A stretch of DNA of 64,000 bases. Source: Capilliphycus robustus (GTDB lineage Bacteria > Cyanobacteriota > Cyanobacteriia > Cyanobacteriales > Microcoleaceae). The position numbers were made by a program, and so were the translations under genes. The stretch is from the NCBI RefSeq assembly GCF_034932365.1, contig NZ_JAYGHR010000078.1, positions 26,328 to 90,327 on the forward strand, read 5' to 3'. The notes below the pieces were generated by a model. The model saw only the letters and a list, made by a program, of their open reading frames with translations. It ran no database searches and had not been told where the DNA came from. How positions within the stretch are numbered: the stretch's first letter is position 1; each line of letters begins with the position of its first letter. Below, one piece after another: positions 36,090 to 44,408 of this stretch.

Positions 36090-37169
36090 TCAAACCGAAT
36101 AGCCTTCGGCGTAATGCTTTAAGTTGAGGCTCGCATTCAAATCGCGATCAATTGATATGTCGCAAGCTTCACAGATGAAAACTCGTTCTTTCAGTGCTAT
36201 TTCTTGAACGTGACCGCAATTTGAACAGGTTTTAGTTGACGGATAGAAGCGATCTGCAAAAACCAGAGTCGAGTCGTACCACGAGGATTTATATTCGACT
36301 TGACGACGAATTTCATAAAGAGCAGAATCGGCAATAGCACCCGCTAACTTGTGATTTTTCAACATCCCAGAAATATTCAAGTCTTCTAACCCGATGACTG
36401 CGTGGTTTTTGCATAGCCATGAGGTGAGTTTGTGAATTGTATCTTTCCGAATGTTGACAATTCTTTGTGAAGCTCTTGCTAATTTGAGCTTGGCTTTATT
36501 CCTGTTGTTTGAACCCTTTTGCTTTCTCGAGAGTTCGCGCTGAAGTTTTGCCAGATTTTTTTGAGCTTTTTTGTAAGCTCTGGGATTAACAAAAATAGTA
36601 CCATCTGAACAGGTCGCCAATGCCTTAACCCCAACATCAACACCCAAATAAACTCTTGATTTAACAGTCTGTTCAGGCTCAAACTCGTAGGCTACAGACA
36701 GATACCAAGAATCAGCGACTCGACTAATTGTGACTCGTTTAGTCTGAATTTCCGGGAGGGGTTCATAAGTGAATATCCATCCAATAAAAGGAAGCTTCAA
36801 TCTCTTCCCCGAAAACCTCATTACCTTGCCACAGTTATCAATCGTAAAGCTATCGTTTCTGCCTTTTTTCTTGAATTTAGGATGTTTGGCAACGCCTTGA
36901 AAAAAGCGACTGAAAGCTTCTCCCAAGTGCATAAAGGCAAATTGATAAACTCTAGAACTTAGCGTTGACTGCCAGGGATAGTTTGGCTTAATGTGATTGG
37001 TGTAGAACTTTTTTAGCTTATTCGTTGAAGGTTTTAAACCCTGCTTGTAAGCTTCATTCCACATCGCCAAAGCCCAATTCCAGACCCACCTAGAATATCC
37101 GGCGTGGGTCGCCATTAAGGTTCTTTGACGGTTGTTAAGTTTAAGTTGGGTTTGAAAGGCTCGTTGCAT
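36090..37169 (-). CDS. tnpB: TnpB, RNA-guided endonuclease of an IS605-family element (intact)
   Basis: A complete 359-residue TnpB. It starts MQRAFQTQLKLNNRQRTLM. RuvC-I is LGVDVGVKALA, RuvC-II is VIGLEDLNISG with the Glu present, the zinc finger is CSNCGHVQ and CEACD, and RuvC-III is DRDLNASLNLK. TnpB cuts DNA next to a short transposon-adjacent motif using an omega RNA from the transposon right end, which overlaps the gene's 3' end. The likely RNA end lies near 36030-36090, where GGTGCTGCCGACAGTCCGGG forms part of a structured tail. It is the only undamaged copy of the three tnpB genes read in full here and belongs to a different subgroup. It lies 58 bp downstream of the pfkA stop, in the same orientation; no tnpA adjoins. 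Confidence 0.93.
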   Translation of the reverse strand: MQRAFQTQLKLNNRQRTLMATHAGYSRWVWNWALAMWNEAYKQGLKPSTNKLKKFYTNHIKPNYPWQSTLSSRVYQFAFMHLGEAFSRFFQGVAKHPKFKKKGRNDSFTIDNCGKVMRFSGKRLKLPFIGWIFTYEPLPEIQTKRVTISRVADSWYLSVAYEFEPEQTVKSRVYLGVDVGVKALATCSDGTIFVNPRAYKKAQKNLAKLQRELSRKQKGSNNRNKAKLKLARASQRIVNIRKDTIHKLTSWLCKNHAVIGLEDLNISGMLKNHKLAGAIADSALYEIRRQVEYKSSWYDSTLVFADRFYPSTKTCSNCGHVQEIALKERVFICEACDISIDRDLNASLNLKHYAEGYSV

Positions 37170-37227
37170 AGATCTATTATCTGATCTTACAGATAGTACC
37201 GTTTTGTACCATAAATCGTCTACTAAG

Positions 37228-38313
37228 TTACTTCTCTCCCAAATAGATGCCCATACTACGAGCCGTTTTCACTAAAATTTCATTGGGATCAACAGCCCGA
37301 TATTGAGCGATCGCCTCAGCAATGGGGACACTATCGACCTCTCGATTATGCCAAATCACCATACGATCATATTTTTCCTCAGCAATTAAATCAACGGCCG
37401 CCACCCCAAAAGCCGAACCAATCACCCGATCCGTCATCGTCGGTGTTCCGCCCCGTTGAACGTGACCTAAAACCGTCACTCGGGTTTCCGCCCCACTACA
37501 AGCCGCAATTTTATCCGCTAAATATTGACCAATACCTCGGAGTCGAGATTCTCCATGAAAATCTGTATTCGTCAGCGCCTCTCCGCTTTCTGTACGCACC
37601 GCCTCAGCAACGGCAATCAAACAATAGTTTTTACCCTGTTTTTGACGTTCGCGAATTTGGTCACAAATCTTTTCCAAACTATAGGGAATTTCTGGGATCA
37701 AAATCACATCCGCCCCACCAGCAATTCCCGCTCGTAACGCAATATGTCCGGCGTCACGTCCCATGACTTCCACAATCATCACCCGACTGTGACTGGCTGC
37801 GGTAAAGTGTAAACGATCAATTGCCTCTGTCGCAATCGTTGCAGCCGTGTGATATCCTATCGATAATTCCGTACTTCCGACATCATTATCAATCGTTTTG
37901 GGAATACCAACGAGATTGAGATTTCCTTGTTGGGCGATTTTTCGTAAGATCGCTAAACTCCCATCTCCACCAATCCCAATTAACGCATCTAATTCGAGTA
38001 GATGGTAGCCTTCAATGATTTCACCACATCGATCTTGTACGCTTCCATCTGGCATCGGAAACGCAAACGGATTCCCTTTATTTGTCGTTCCCAGCATGGT
38101 TCCCCCATGCGTCAGAATTGACTGTACTTTCTCAATCGTTAAATTGATAGCATCCGGTGGACGAGACATCAAACCATTCGTGGCTTGACGAATTCCCCAC
38201 ACTTCCCAACCGTAAGTCCCAACTGCTCGATATACGGCGGCTCGAATGGCTGCATTCAAGCCTGCACAGTCTCCCCCACTGGTTAAGATGCCGATGCGTT
38301 TGTGTTCTCCCAT
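37228..38313 (-). CDS. pfkA: 6-phosphofructokinase
   Basis: A 361-residue group-A phosphofructokinase that phosphorylates fructose 6-phosphate to the 1,6-bisphosphate in glycolysis. ILTSGGDCAGLNAAIRA opens the ATP site, GIGGDGSLAI keeps the Gly (position 104 by E. coli numbering) typical of ATP users, and PKTIDNDVGSTE carries the catalytic Asp. The residue before TIDND is Lys, where E. coli has Gly. This Gly/Lys pairing is that of the long actinobacterial-type ATP-dependent enzymes. MGRDAGHIAL and GHVQRGGTPTMTDRV bind the sugar phosphate. Cyanobacteria often have two pfkA genes; this is one. Confidence 0.93.
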   Translation of the reverse strand: MGEHKRIGILTSGGDCAGLNAAIRAAVYRAVGTYGWEVWGIRQATNGLMSRPPDAINLTIEKVQSILTHGGTMLGTTNKGNPFAFPMPDGSVQDRCGEIIEGYHLLELDALIGIGGDGSLAILRKIAQQGNLNLVGIPKTIDNDVGSTELSIGYHTAATIATEAIDRLHFTAASHSRVMIVEVMGRDAGHIALRAGIAGGADVILIPEIPYSLEKICDQIRERQKQGKNYCLIAVAEAVRTESGEALTNTDFHGESRLRGIGQYLADKIAACSGAETRVTVLGHVQRGGTPTMTDRVIGSAFGVAAVDLIAEEKYDRMVIWHNREVDSVPIAEAIAQYRAVDPNEILVKTARSMGIYLGEK

Positions 38314-38628
38314 AATTCACATCCTGCACTCACGTAATTTAAGATTAAGTCCTCTCGGTTTCAATACCGCTAAATTTTCTTCTGACTTAATCTTTTATGT
38401 ATTAGTACCCAGTGGTTAAGACCTGGCTTCCCAACTTTAACAGCAAAGTGTCGTTCTGACGAGTCACTGATTGAAAAGTTTATATTTCACGTCAAATGTT
38501 CTCAATGTCCCGACTTGATCAGATTGTGGTATACTGCGACCCGAGACTTGACTCTATGGCGTTGAAGTCTTGATCAGACTCTTTTATTAAGTTGAAACAC
38601 TGCAAAATTTGCCGAAATTTTAATTCAG
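38314..38628. other. Divergent promoter region
   Basis: A gap of 315 bp between pfkA and the divergent membrane-protein gene. TATACT near 38530 may be a -10 box for the plus-strand gene. CTTGATCAGA occurs twice (near 38514 and 38569), 55 bp apart. No ORF or RNA gene is evident. Confidence 0.35.
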
Positions 38629-41166
38629 ATGCGTCAAATAATCCGCAACCGTCGAATTCAGATTTCTCTGTTGATTTTATATTTAATCCCCATTCTTCTC
38701 CTCATCGGATTTATTGTCAAATTTCGGGTTAATGTTCCCAGTTGGGATGAGTGGCCCGTCTCAACAATTTTTGAAAAAGTCGCAACAGGTGAACTGAGCT
38801 TCTCTGATCTCATTGAACCTTATAATCAGCATCGATATTTATTTTTAAGACTGATCCTTATACCCCTAGCCTTTTTAACCAACTGGAACAAAGACTATGA
38901 ATTAGCTTGTAGTGTGATTTTGGCAATTTTTACCGGGATTATTATTCTACAGATTTCTCGTCAAAAGCTCGATCCGGTGAAAGGGATTATCCCTTTTCAT
39001 CTTGCTAATATCTCAACCGCTTTTATTATCTTCTCTCTGGTTCAGTATCAAAATTGGCTCTGGGGATTACAAATTGGTGTTTTTTTAGTGAATTTTTGCC
39101 TAGCATTATCCGTCTGGATTATGACTGCAAAATATCAATATCAACCGGAAAAAAGCTTATTTTTAGCGGCAATTCCTTGTATAATTGCAAGTTTTACAAT
39201 GGCTCAAGGACTAACGACTTGGTTAGCGGTTCTTCCGAGTATCTATTTTCAGCATCAGAGAAAACAGAGGAAAATGCGTTCACTCCTCTACTGGTTTGGA
39301 CTATTCCTAATGACTTGTTGGTTCTATTTTTTAAATTATCCCGAATCCGAAAGTAAAACCAGTAAATTCGCAACGGTTTTGAGTCATCCCCTTTATTTTT
39401 TAAAGTTCTTTTTTACCGTTCTCGGTGCGCCCTTAGCCCATTATTCATCAGTTGCATCATTAGCAATCGGTATTTTGCTGATTTTAGTCTTTTTAGGATT
39501 GATCCTTTGGGGAATCAAGTTATACCAATTTAAGTTTTTTCAGAAAATAGCACCTTGGTTATCCTTTGCGACATTTGCCATTTTATTTTCGGCTATCGTT
39601 ACTTTAGGACGGGCTAATATTGGAATAGAATTTGGGAGAGGGGTTGATTTTGCATTAGGATCTAGATACACAACCAATTCACTTTTTATCATTATTGCAG
39701 TCATTCAGATTTATTATAGTTTATTTCCTCTAGAATCCTTCCCTCAAAAAATAAACTTAATCCCAAAATTGTTAGGCTTTAACATCTTGTGGATAGTTCT
39801 CTTAGGCGTGAACTCAATTGACTCCATTAACAAAGGAAAAATCTATCATCAGCGACTTGAAGCTGAAAAATTTTGTTTAAATCTAATTCAAGTTCTCGAT
39901 GAAAGACATCATTGTTGGCATTGGTGGGAGATTATGACTTTTACGGATGAAATGAGAAATTATGCCAAGTTTTTAAACTCTATCAACTTTATTAATAGCC
40001 CCGACATCAAATTTATTGATTCTGATACAGCAATACATGGAAAAATCATAACATCAGATCTCAATCAACAAATATTCGTCCAAAATCCCAATGATGTTTT
40101 ATCAATTTCTGGAGATCTTCGTCTGTCCAAAGATTTATTATCCGATAAACAATCTTATCTCGTCGCCTTGTCCTATGGAAACCGAAAAACCATTATTGCA
40201 ACCAGCCATCCCTATTCTTTAAATAAATACCAGGCTTCTCATCAAAAATTGGCGTGGAATATCTTTTTATATGCTGAGACCATCCCCCTGGGAGAAACAA
40301 CCCTAAAAGCTTGGCTTTATCAGCCTCAAAAACAGCAATTTATTCGTTTACCCGGAGAAGTTTCCGTTAAACGGCTTCCTGAAAATTTTGATAAAAATGC
40401 AACTTTTAACGCAAAACCAACGGAAACCTATGGTTTCCTAAATACCTCTACCATTCCACCCGTCGCCACTGCAAACCAGCGAGTCATTGTATCCGGTTGG
40501 GCTAGACTTCCTGCTCAAACTCAACAACCGAGTCACGTTTTTCTGTCCTATGATGATGAGAAATATTTCGCCGCTAGTACCGAAGTGAACTTAGATAGCC
40601 CGGATGTGGCTCAAGCATTAGGTTCTAACCGATATCGCCAAGCCAGATGGTTAACCTCCCTTCCGACGTGGACTTTACCTCCCGGAGAAACAACGATTAA
40701 AGCTTGGGTTTATAATCCAAAACAAAAACAATTTGTTAAATTAGAGAATGATGTTACTGTTAAAGTTTTCCCCGAAGAAACCGCTTTTGTTAGTCAGTCT
40801 CAGGAAATATACGGCTATATTGACTCATCGAAACTCTCTGAAAATTCATTAACTCTTTCTCGTCGTGAACCATTACCTTTAGAAGGTTGGGCAAGACTAC
40901 CGGATGCCCTTGAACAACCCCAACAAGTGATGTTTTCTTATGGGAATGAACAGTCATTTTTTGCTGTGGCTTATGTGAATCTCAGTAGTCCAGATGTTGC
41001 TGAAACTTTCAATTCACCCCAATACAATCAAGTCCGATGGAAAACTGTATTACCCCTGAACTTTTTACCGTTAGGAGAAACCGTCATCAAGGCTTGGGTT
41101 TATCATCCTGAAAAACAGCAGTTTGTTCAGCTTGAAAATGAAGTTACGGTCACAATCGTTGATTAA
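38629..41166 (+). CDS. Large polytopic membrane protein with three C-terminal repeats
   Basis: An 845-residue protein not matched to a named family. Residues 1-400 hold about ten hydrophobic helices in a GT-C-like layout, including an acidic first loop (WDEWPVSTIFEKVATGELSF) like that of membrane glycosyltransferases. Residues 460-845 are soluble and contain three diverged copies of a domain of roughly 110-120 residues. Each has an opening YGxL/YGYI strand, a GWARLP segment in two copies, a VNLxSPDVA helix in two copies, and a closing GETxIKAWVYxPxxxQFVxLExxV strand. The repeats probably face the periplasm. A role in surface-polymer assembly is a guess from topology only. Confidence 0.6.
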   Translation: MRQIIRNRRIQISLLILYLIPILLLIGFIVKFRVNVPSWDEWPVSTIFEKVATGELSFSDLIEPYNQHRYLFLRLILIPLAFLTNWNKDYELACSVILAIFTGIIILQISRQKLDPVKGIIPFHLANISTAFIIFSLVQYQNWLWGLQIGVFLVNFCLALSVWIMTAKYQYQPEKSLFLAAIPCIIASFTMAQGLTTWLAVLPSIYFQHQRKQRKMRSLLYWFGLFLMTCWFYFLNYPESESKTSKFATVLSHPLYFLKFFFTVLGAPLAHYSSVASLAIGILLILVFLGLILWGIKLYQFKFFQKIAPWLSFATFAILFSAIVTLGRANIGIEFGRGVDFALGSRYTTNSLFIIIAVIQIYYSLFPLESFPQKINLIPKLLGFNILWIVLLGVNSIDSINKGKIYHQRLEAEKFCLNLIQVLDERHHCWHWWEIMTFTDEMRNYAKFLNSINFINSPDIKFIDSDTAIHGKIITSDLNQQIFVQNPNDVLSISGDLRLSKDLLSDKQSYLVALSYGNRKTIIATSHPYSLNKYQASHQKLAWNIFLYAETIPLGETTLKAWLYQPQKQQFIRLPGEVSVKRLPENFDKNATFNAKPTETYGFLNTSTIPPVATANQRVIVSGWARLPAQTQQPSHVFLSYDDEKYFAASTEVNLDSPDVAQALGSNRYRQARWLTSLPTWTLPPGETTIKAWVYNPKQKQFVKLENDVTVKVFPEETAFVSQSQEIYGYIDSSKLSENSLTLSRREPLPLEGWARLPDALEQPQQVMFSYGNEQSFFAVAYVNLSSPDVAETFNSPQYNQVRWKTVLPLNFLPLGETVIKAWVYHPEKQQFVQLENEVTVTIVD

Positions 41167-41321
41167 ATTAAGCAGGTTCTAGGATAACGATTAAAGGCTT
41201 ACTCCCACAAAAAAATAGCAGACAGAACGCTTTAATTTTTGCTCTGTCTTGCTATCATAAAACTTAAGCACTCGTTAACTGAGAAATCACATTTTTGCGT
41301 AGGTGAAAAGTTCAGTTCATC

Positions 41322-41780
41322 TTAGAAAGGGCAGCTAATAGGAGGAAATTGTGTTCCAGCGTTGATGCGGTTGTAGCCATTCAGGTCAAGAATTACACTT
41401 GTATAAATGACTTTCTTTCCTTCTTTTTTACCCCGACGAACGCGCAGAGAACCCGCCACATCCCAAACAACAAAATCTTCTCCACAATTTCTTAAAATGG
41501 CTTCATCACCGGGTTCGGACAATTCTACCGCAGCACCTGTAATGGTATTTCCATTCACTTGACCGCTAATACAAATATTATTAGAACTATTCGCTTGACT
41601 CAGTTGACCTGTAATATTATTTCCTTTTTTACGGAATAAAAAGATTAAAGATTCTGTTTGAGCCAGTTCTGTTTCTGTAATAGGAGTGCTAGCGGTTACA
41701 TAGCGATAATTTCCATCCGGTAAGCTAGAAACTTTGGGTTGAGAATAGGATTGTTGGGTTTCAGGTTTGAATTGTACCAC
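41322..41780 (-). CDS. Small protein of unknown function
   Basis: A 152-residue soluble protein, not recognised. The first 20 residues are Gln/Ser/Pro-rich. The rest alternates as beta strands, with GNYRYVTAS, NITGQLSQAN, CISGQVNGNTITGAAVEL and SVILDLNGYNRI, suggesting a small beta-barrel or sandwich. The start is GTG (41780) with AGGAG eight bases upstream. Its promoter carries a 16-bp dyad 70 bp before the start and a GTTAGATT box, the same layout as the gene at 41913-42455, so the two are probably controlled by one regulator. Confidence 0.7.
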   Translation of the reverse strand: MVQFKPETQQSYSQPKVSSLPDGNYRYVTASTPITETELAQTESLIFLFRKKGNNITGQLSQANSSNNICISGQVNGNTITGAAVELSEPGDEAILRNCGEDFVVWDVAGSLRVRRGKKEGKKVIYTSVILDLNGYNRINAGTQFPPISCPF

Positions 41781-41820
41781 GGTAGAACTCCTTTGCTGGT
41801 TTACTTATTTGCTTAATTAC

Positions 41821-41866
41821 AATCTAACTTTTCAGTCTTCAGGATGACAGTCACTTGTTCGAGTGA
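41821..41866 (-). promoter_or_regulatory. Dyad operator and -10-like box of the 41322-41780 gene
   Basis: On the minus strand the 16-bp dyad (TCACT-N6-AGTGA, 41851-41866) is followed by 22 nt and then GTTAGATT (41828 down to 41821), whose TAGATT resembles a -10 box. The dyad centre would lie near -44, a common activator position. The same spacing occurs at 42508-42553. The protein that binds is unknown. Confidence 0.6.
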
Positions 41867-41912
41867 CATAAAACTTTGATGGCCCTGATGGGTTAATGTT
41901 TTAACTTGTGTT

Positions 41913-42455
41913 TTAACTTTTGAGTGGAGATTTAGTAGAATGAAGTTTCACCTGTTCCCGAGGATTTTCTTGAATAAATTCCACTTTCAAAGATTTAAAA
42001 CCCTCTCGAATTTCTTCTATTTGCACCTCAGTTTCGGCTTCAAATTCCAGATCACTGCGGAGGTTATCCGCTTTCACCAAAATTAGTTCATATAGAGAAA
42101 CTCTCTTACTCATGGGAACAGAAGCGATCCAACTATTTAAAGTGAAAGCGACTGTTCCTAAAGGTGTGACTAATTCTTGGATTTCAGGCTCCTTGGAAGA
42201 TCCACAAATAGCCGTTGCTGCGGTTAATGCTAGTGCAATTCCAATTGACCAACGATTAAATCGTCTTGACCAGATTAACTCTTTATTCTTTTCTGCTTGA
42301 TAAGCCTTGATTTCCTCAGTAAGCTTGACTTTTTTCTTCTCTAAATCTTCATTACTATTCTCATCGATATCTCCTTTCTCTGAACGATTTAAGGAAGCAG
42401 AAGGCGGAGTTGATGTTGTCGATTCAGAATCGTTTTTAATAGTGGTAGATGTCAT
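41913..42455 (-). CDS. Two-helix membrane protein with coiled coils
   Basis: A 180-residue protein. The Ser/Thr-rich N-terminus is followed by a charged helix (about 36-60), a hydrophobic segment SIGIALALTAATAIC (about 70-85), a second hydrophobic stretch VTPLGTVAFTLNSWIASV, and a long acidic helix (about 120-165). The layout, helix then two membrane spans then helix with SKRVSLYELILVKADNL, resembles the SLATT/DUF4231 two-span group, but the match is weak and no CD-NTase or SLOG partner is nearby. AGGAGG stands eight bases before the ATG. Regulation appears shared with the gene at 41322 through the same dyad-to-GTTAGATT arrangement. Confidence 0.65.
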   Translation of the reverse strand: MTSTTIKNDSESTTSTPPSASLNRSEKGDIDENSNEDLEKKKVKLTEEIKAYQAEKNKELIWSRRFNRWSIGIALALTAATAICGSSKEPEIQELVTPLGTVAFTLNSWIASVPMSKRVSLYELILVKADNLRSDLEFEAETEVQIEEIREGFKSLKVEFIQENPREQVKLHSTKSPLKS

Positions 42456-42507
42456 GGTTGATTCCTCCTATGCAGGATATCTTTAAGGTTGATAGTTTTA
42501 TATTTTT

Positions 42508-42553
42508 AATCTAACGTTTAGCTGAATCAGCTAACAGTCACTCATTTAAGTGA
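42508..42553 (-). promoter_or_regulatory. Dyad operator and -10-like box of the 41913-42455 gene
   Basis: The dyad TCACTCATTTAAGTGA (42538-42553) is followed on the minus strand by exactly 22 nt and GTTAGATT (42515 down to 42508), identical in spacing to the site before the 41322-41780 gene. Five of five outer bases of each arm pair. Regulator unknown. Confidence 0.6.
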
Positions 42554-42688
42554 AGTCAGTTTGTGAGCTAAATATCAGATTCAGTTGATCTTAATCACAC
42601 CCAAATCATTGATTCTAATTTACTTCTCTTTTCTCTCTGAGTTACCCTATAATCCGGATAAATTTTTACTAAAATAACCCTGAATCAG

Positions 42689-42704
42689 TCACCTTTTTCA
42701 GTGA
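42689..42704. promoter_or_regulatory. Third dyad copy
   Basis: TCACCTTTTTCAGTGA matches the 16-bp dyad at nine of ten outer positions (C for T at position 5). It lies 39 bp from the fourth copy, centre to centre, and upstream of a TTGACA on the plus strand. Confidence 0.45.
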
Positions 42705-42727
42705 TATGCCATCAGTTTATCTAAGTG

Positions 42728-42743
42728 TCACTCATTTGAATGA
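42728..42743. promoter_or_regulatory. Fourth dyad copy
   Basis: TCACTCATTTGAATGA matches the dyad at nine of ten outer positions. It ends 6 bp before TTGACA (42750-42755), which with a weak TATGGC 16 bp further may form a plus-strand promoter reading into the hairpin-rich gap before the FGGY kinase gene. Confidence 0.45.
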
Positions 42744-42819
42744 TACAACTTGACATTTAATAATAGGGGCCTATGGCATAAGCCCATATCCGTGTTTTTA
42801 GTTGATGAAACACTCGGTT

Positions 42820-42866
42820 TTTCTACTTCACCGTAGAAAGGGCTATTCAGCAAGCGAGACGCTTGC
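42820..42866 (+). other. Pair of hairpins, possible small-RNA body
   Basis: TTTCTAC (42820-42826) pairs with GTAGAAA (42833-42839), and GCAAGCG (42850-42856) with CGCTTGC (42860-42866, loop AGA). Both lie downstream of the possible promoter at 42750. The second hairpin is followed by ACTACTGTTATCCTTTTC, not a clean T-run. It may instead be a dispersed cyanobacterial repeat. Confidence 0.35.
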
Positions 42867-42896
42867 ACTACTGTTATCCTTTTCAATATTTTTTGA

Positions 42897-44180
42897 TCAG
42901 CGATTTTGCATCGCTAAACGAGCCGCACCATAAGCAGCAGCAGTATGTATCGGTTTCACCATTGGTACTTGAAGATAACGTTCTCTCATCCTCGCCCAAA
43001 CTTGATTTTTAGCCCCTCCTCCGGCTGTATAAACTTGAGTTAGCGGCGTCGCGCCTAACTGTTGCAAAAGTTGATAACCCTGGGCTTCAATACGGGCTAT
43101 ACTTTCGAGTAAACCGTGCAGAAACTCTACAGAATTACGGGGGCGAGGTTCCAGTCGGGGCGGAAGTTCAGGATCATTAATCGGAAAGCGATCGCCTTTT
43201 TTTAATAAGGGATAATAATCGAGGGGACTGCTCATATTGGGATTAATTTGCTGACTCAGCGTTTCTAATTCTTCATCGGTAAAAAACGCCCGCAATACCG
43301 CCCCCCCAGTGTTTGATGCCCCTCCAGTCAGCCACAAGTTCCCCAAACGATGGCTGTAAATACCATATCGAGCGTTATTAACGGGGGTATGGCTCAACAG
43401 TTTTAACACCAGAGTAGAACCCAAGGAAGTCACCGCTTCACCCGGAGAGGTTGCGCCACTGGCGAGAAAGGCAGCGATACTATCGGTGGTTCCCGCACAG
43501 ACAACACAGTGTTTTGGTAGGTTGAATTGTTCAGCAATTTCTGAAGTAATTGCACTGATGGGGGTTCCCGGTGCCACCACTTTAGGCAATTTGAGTTTGA
43601 GGCGATTTGACTCACAATTCACTTGATTTGTCAACCAACCAGGGTAGCATAAATGAGTGATGTCGTAGCCAAGTTTAAGCGTGTTATGATAGTCGCTAAT
43701 ACCAAGTTTCCCATGTAGCAAAAACCCCAACCAGTCCGCTTGATGCAGAAAGTAGAGCGGCTGAAAAGGAATGCTTAATTCGGAGTGATGATGTTCCCAC
43801 CACAGTAGTTTTGCTAAACTAGAAGTCGCACTCAAAACAGGATGATTTGCCGGGGCGATCGCTTTTAATTGTTCCATGATTTCCACCCCTCGTCCATCGT
43901 TATAAAGCAGAGGGGATGTAATGGGTAAACCCAGTTGATCGCACAAAAGGGTCGTTGCTGATGTACCATCAATCGCGATCGCCTGAGTCTGTCTACGAAG
44001 CTCTAGGGGAATTTTGCCGATCAAATCAAATAAAGTTGTTTTCCAAATAGAAGGCCATTCATCAGGGGAAGAAGATGCAGGAAATGGAGTTTCTGCTTCC
44101 CCATAGATTTGACCTTTTATATTGGTAATCACCAGACGTCCGCCGGAAGTTCCAAAATCAATCCCGATGTAAAAATTCAT
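42897..44180 (-). CDS. FGGY-family sugar kinase, likely D-ribulose kinase
   Basis: A 427-residue ASKHA-fold kinase. YIGIDFGTSGGRLVI is the phosphate-1 loop, AIAIDGTSATTLL the second acidic region with the catalytic Asp, VCAGTTDSIAAFLASG the phosphate-2 region, and VYTAGGGAKNQVWARM the adenosine motif. At about 430 residues it is shorter than xylulokinase or glycerol kinase (around 490-500) and fits the compact cyanobacterial/plant group shown to act on D-ribulose. The reaction would be ATP-dependent formation of a pentulose 5-phosphate feeding the Calvin/pentose-phosphate pool. No sugar-utilisation genes flank it. Confidence 0.85.
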   Translation of the reverse strand: MNFYIGIDFGTSGGRLVITNIKGQIYGEAETPFPASSSPDEWPSIWKTTLFDLIGKIPLELRRQTQAIAIDGTSATTLLCDQLGLPITSPLLYNDGRGVEIMEQLKAIAPANHPVLSATSSLAKLLWWEHHHSELSIPFQPLYFLHQADWLGFLLHGKLGISDYHNTLKLGYDITHLCYPGWLTNQVNCESNRLKLKLPKVVAPGTPISAITSEIAEQFNLPKHCVVCAGTTDSIAAFLASGATSPGEAVTSLGSTLVLKLLSHTPVNNARYGIYSHRLGNLWLTGGASNTGGAVLRAFFTDEELETLSQQINPNMSSPLDYYPLLKKGDRFPINDPELPPRLEPRPRNSVEFLHGLLESIARIEAQGYQLLQQLGATPLTQVYTAGGGAKNQVWARMRERYLQVPMVKPIHTAAAYGAARLAMQNR

Positions 44181-44408
44181 CTAAAATTAACCCAAAAATA
44201 GTTTTTAACTTCAGATTTTAGAGTATGATAGTGGGTTTGTGATCAATGATTCAAACAGAGCATTTATTAACTTTTGATAAAAAGTACGTGATCGAGTATT
44301 TTAGCTCTGGACTTTTAGGCAATTGATGGTTATAAAGTAGGATATACCAGGGAAATCCCACAGGATTAACCCCTGAAGAAATACTTTAACGAGCTTGCAG
44401 AGGATTTC

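Noticed and set aside
38514..38580. Direct repeat CTTGATCAGA as an operator before the large membrane-protein gene
   Set aside because: Ten bases, two copies, no third site and no consistent position relative to a promoter.
41151..41321. Terminator after the 845-residue membrane-protein gene
   Set aside because: T-rich stretches exist but no stem of useful length precedes them.
44181..44408. c-di-AMP riboswitch before the peptidoglycan-binding gene
   Set aside because: Such switches precede cell-wall genes, but the conserved core sequences and paired stems were not found here.
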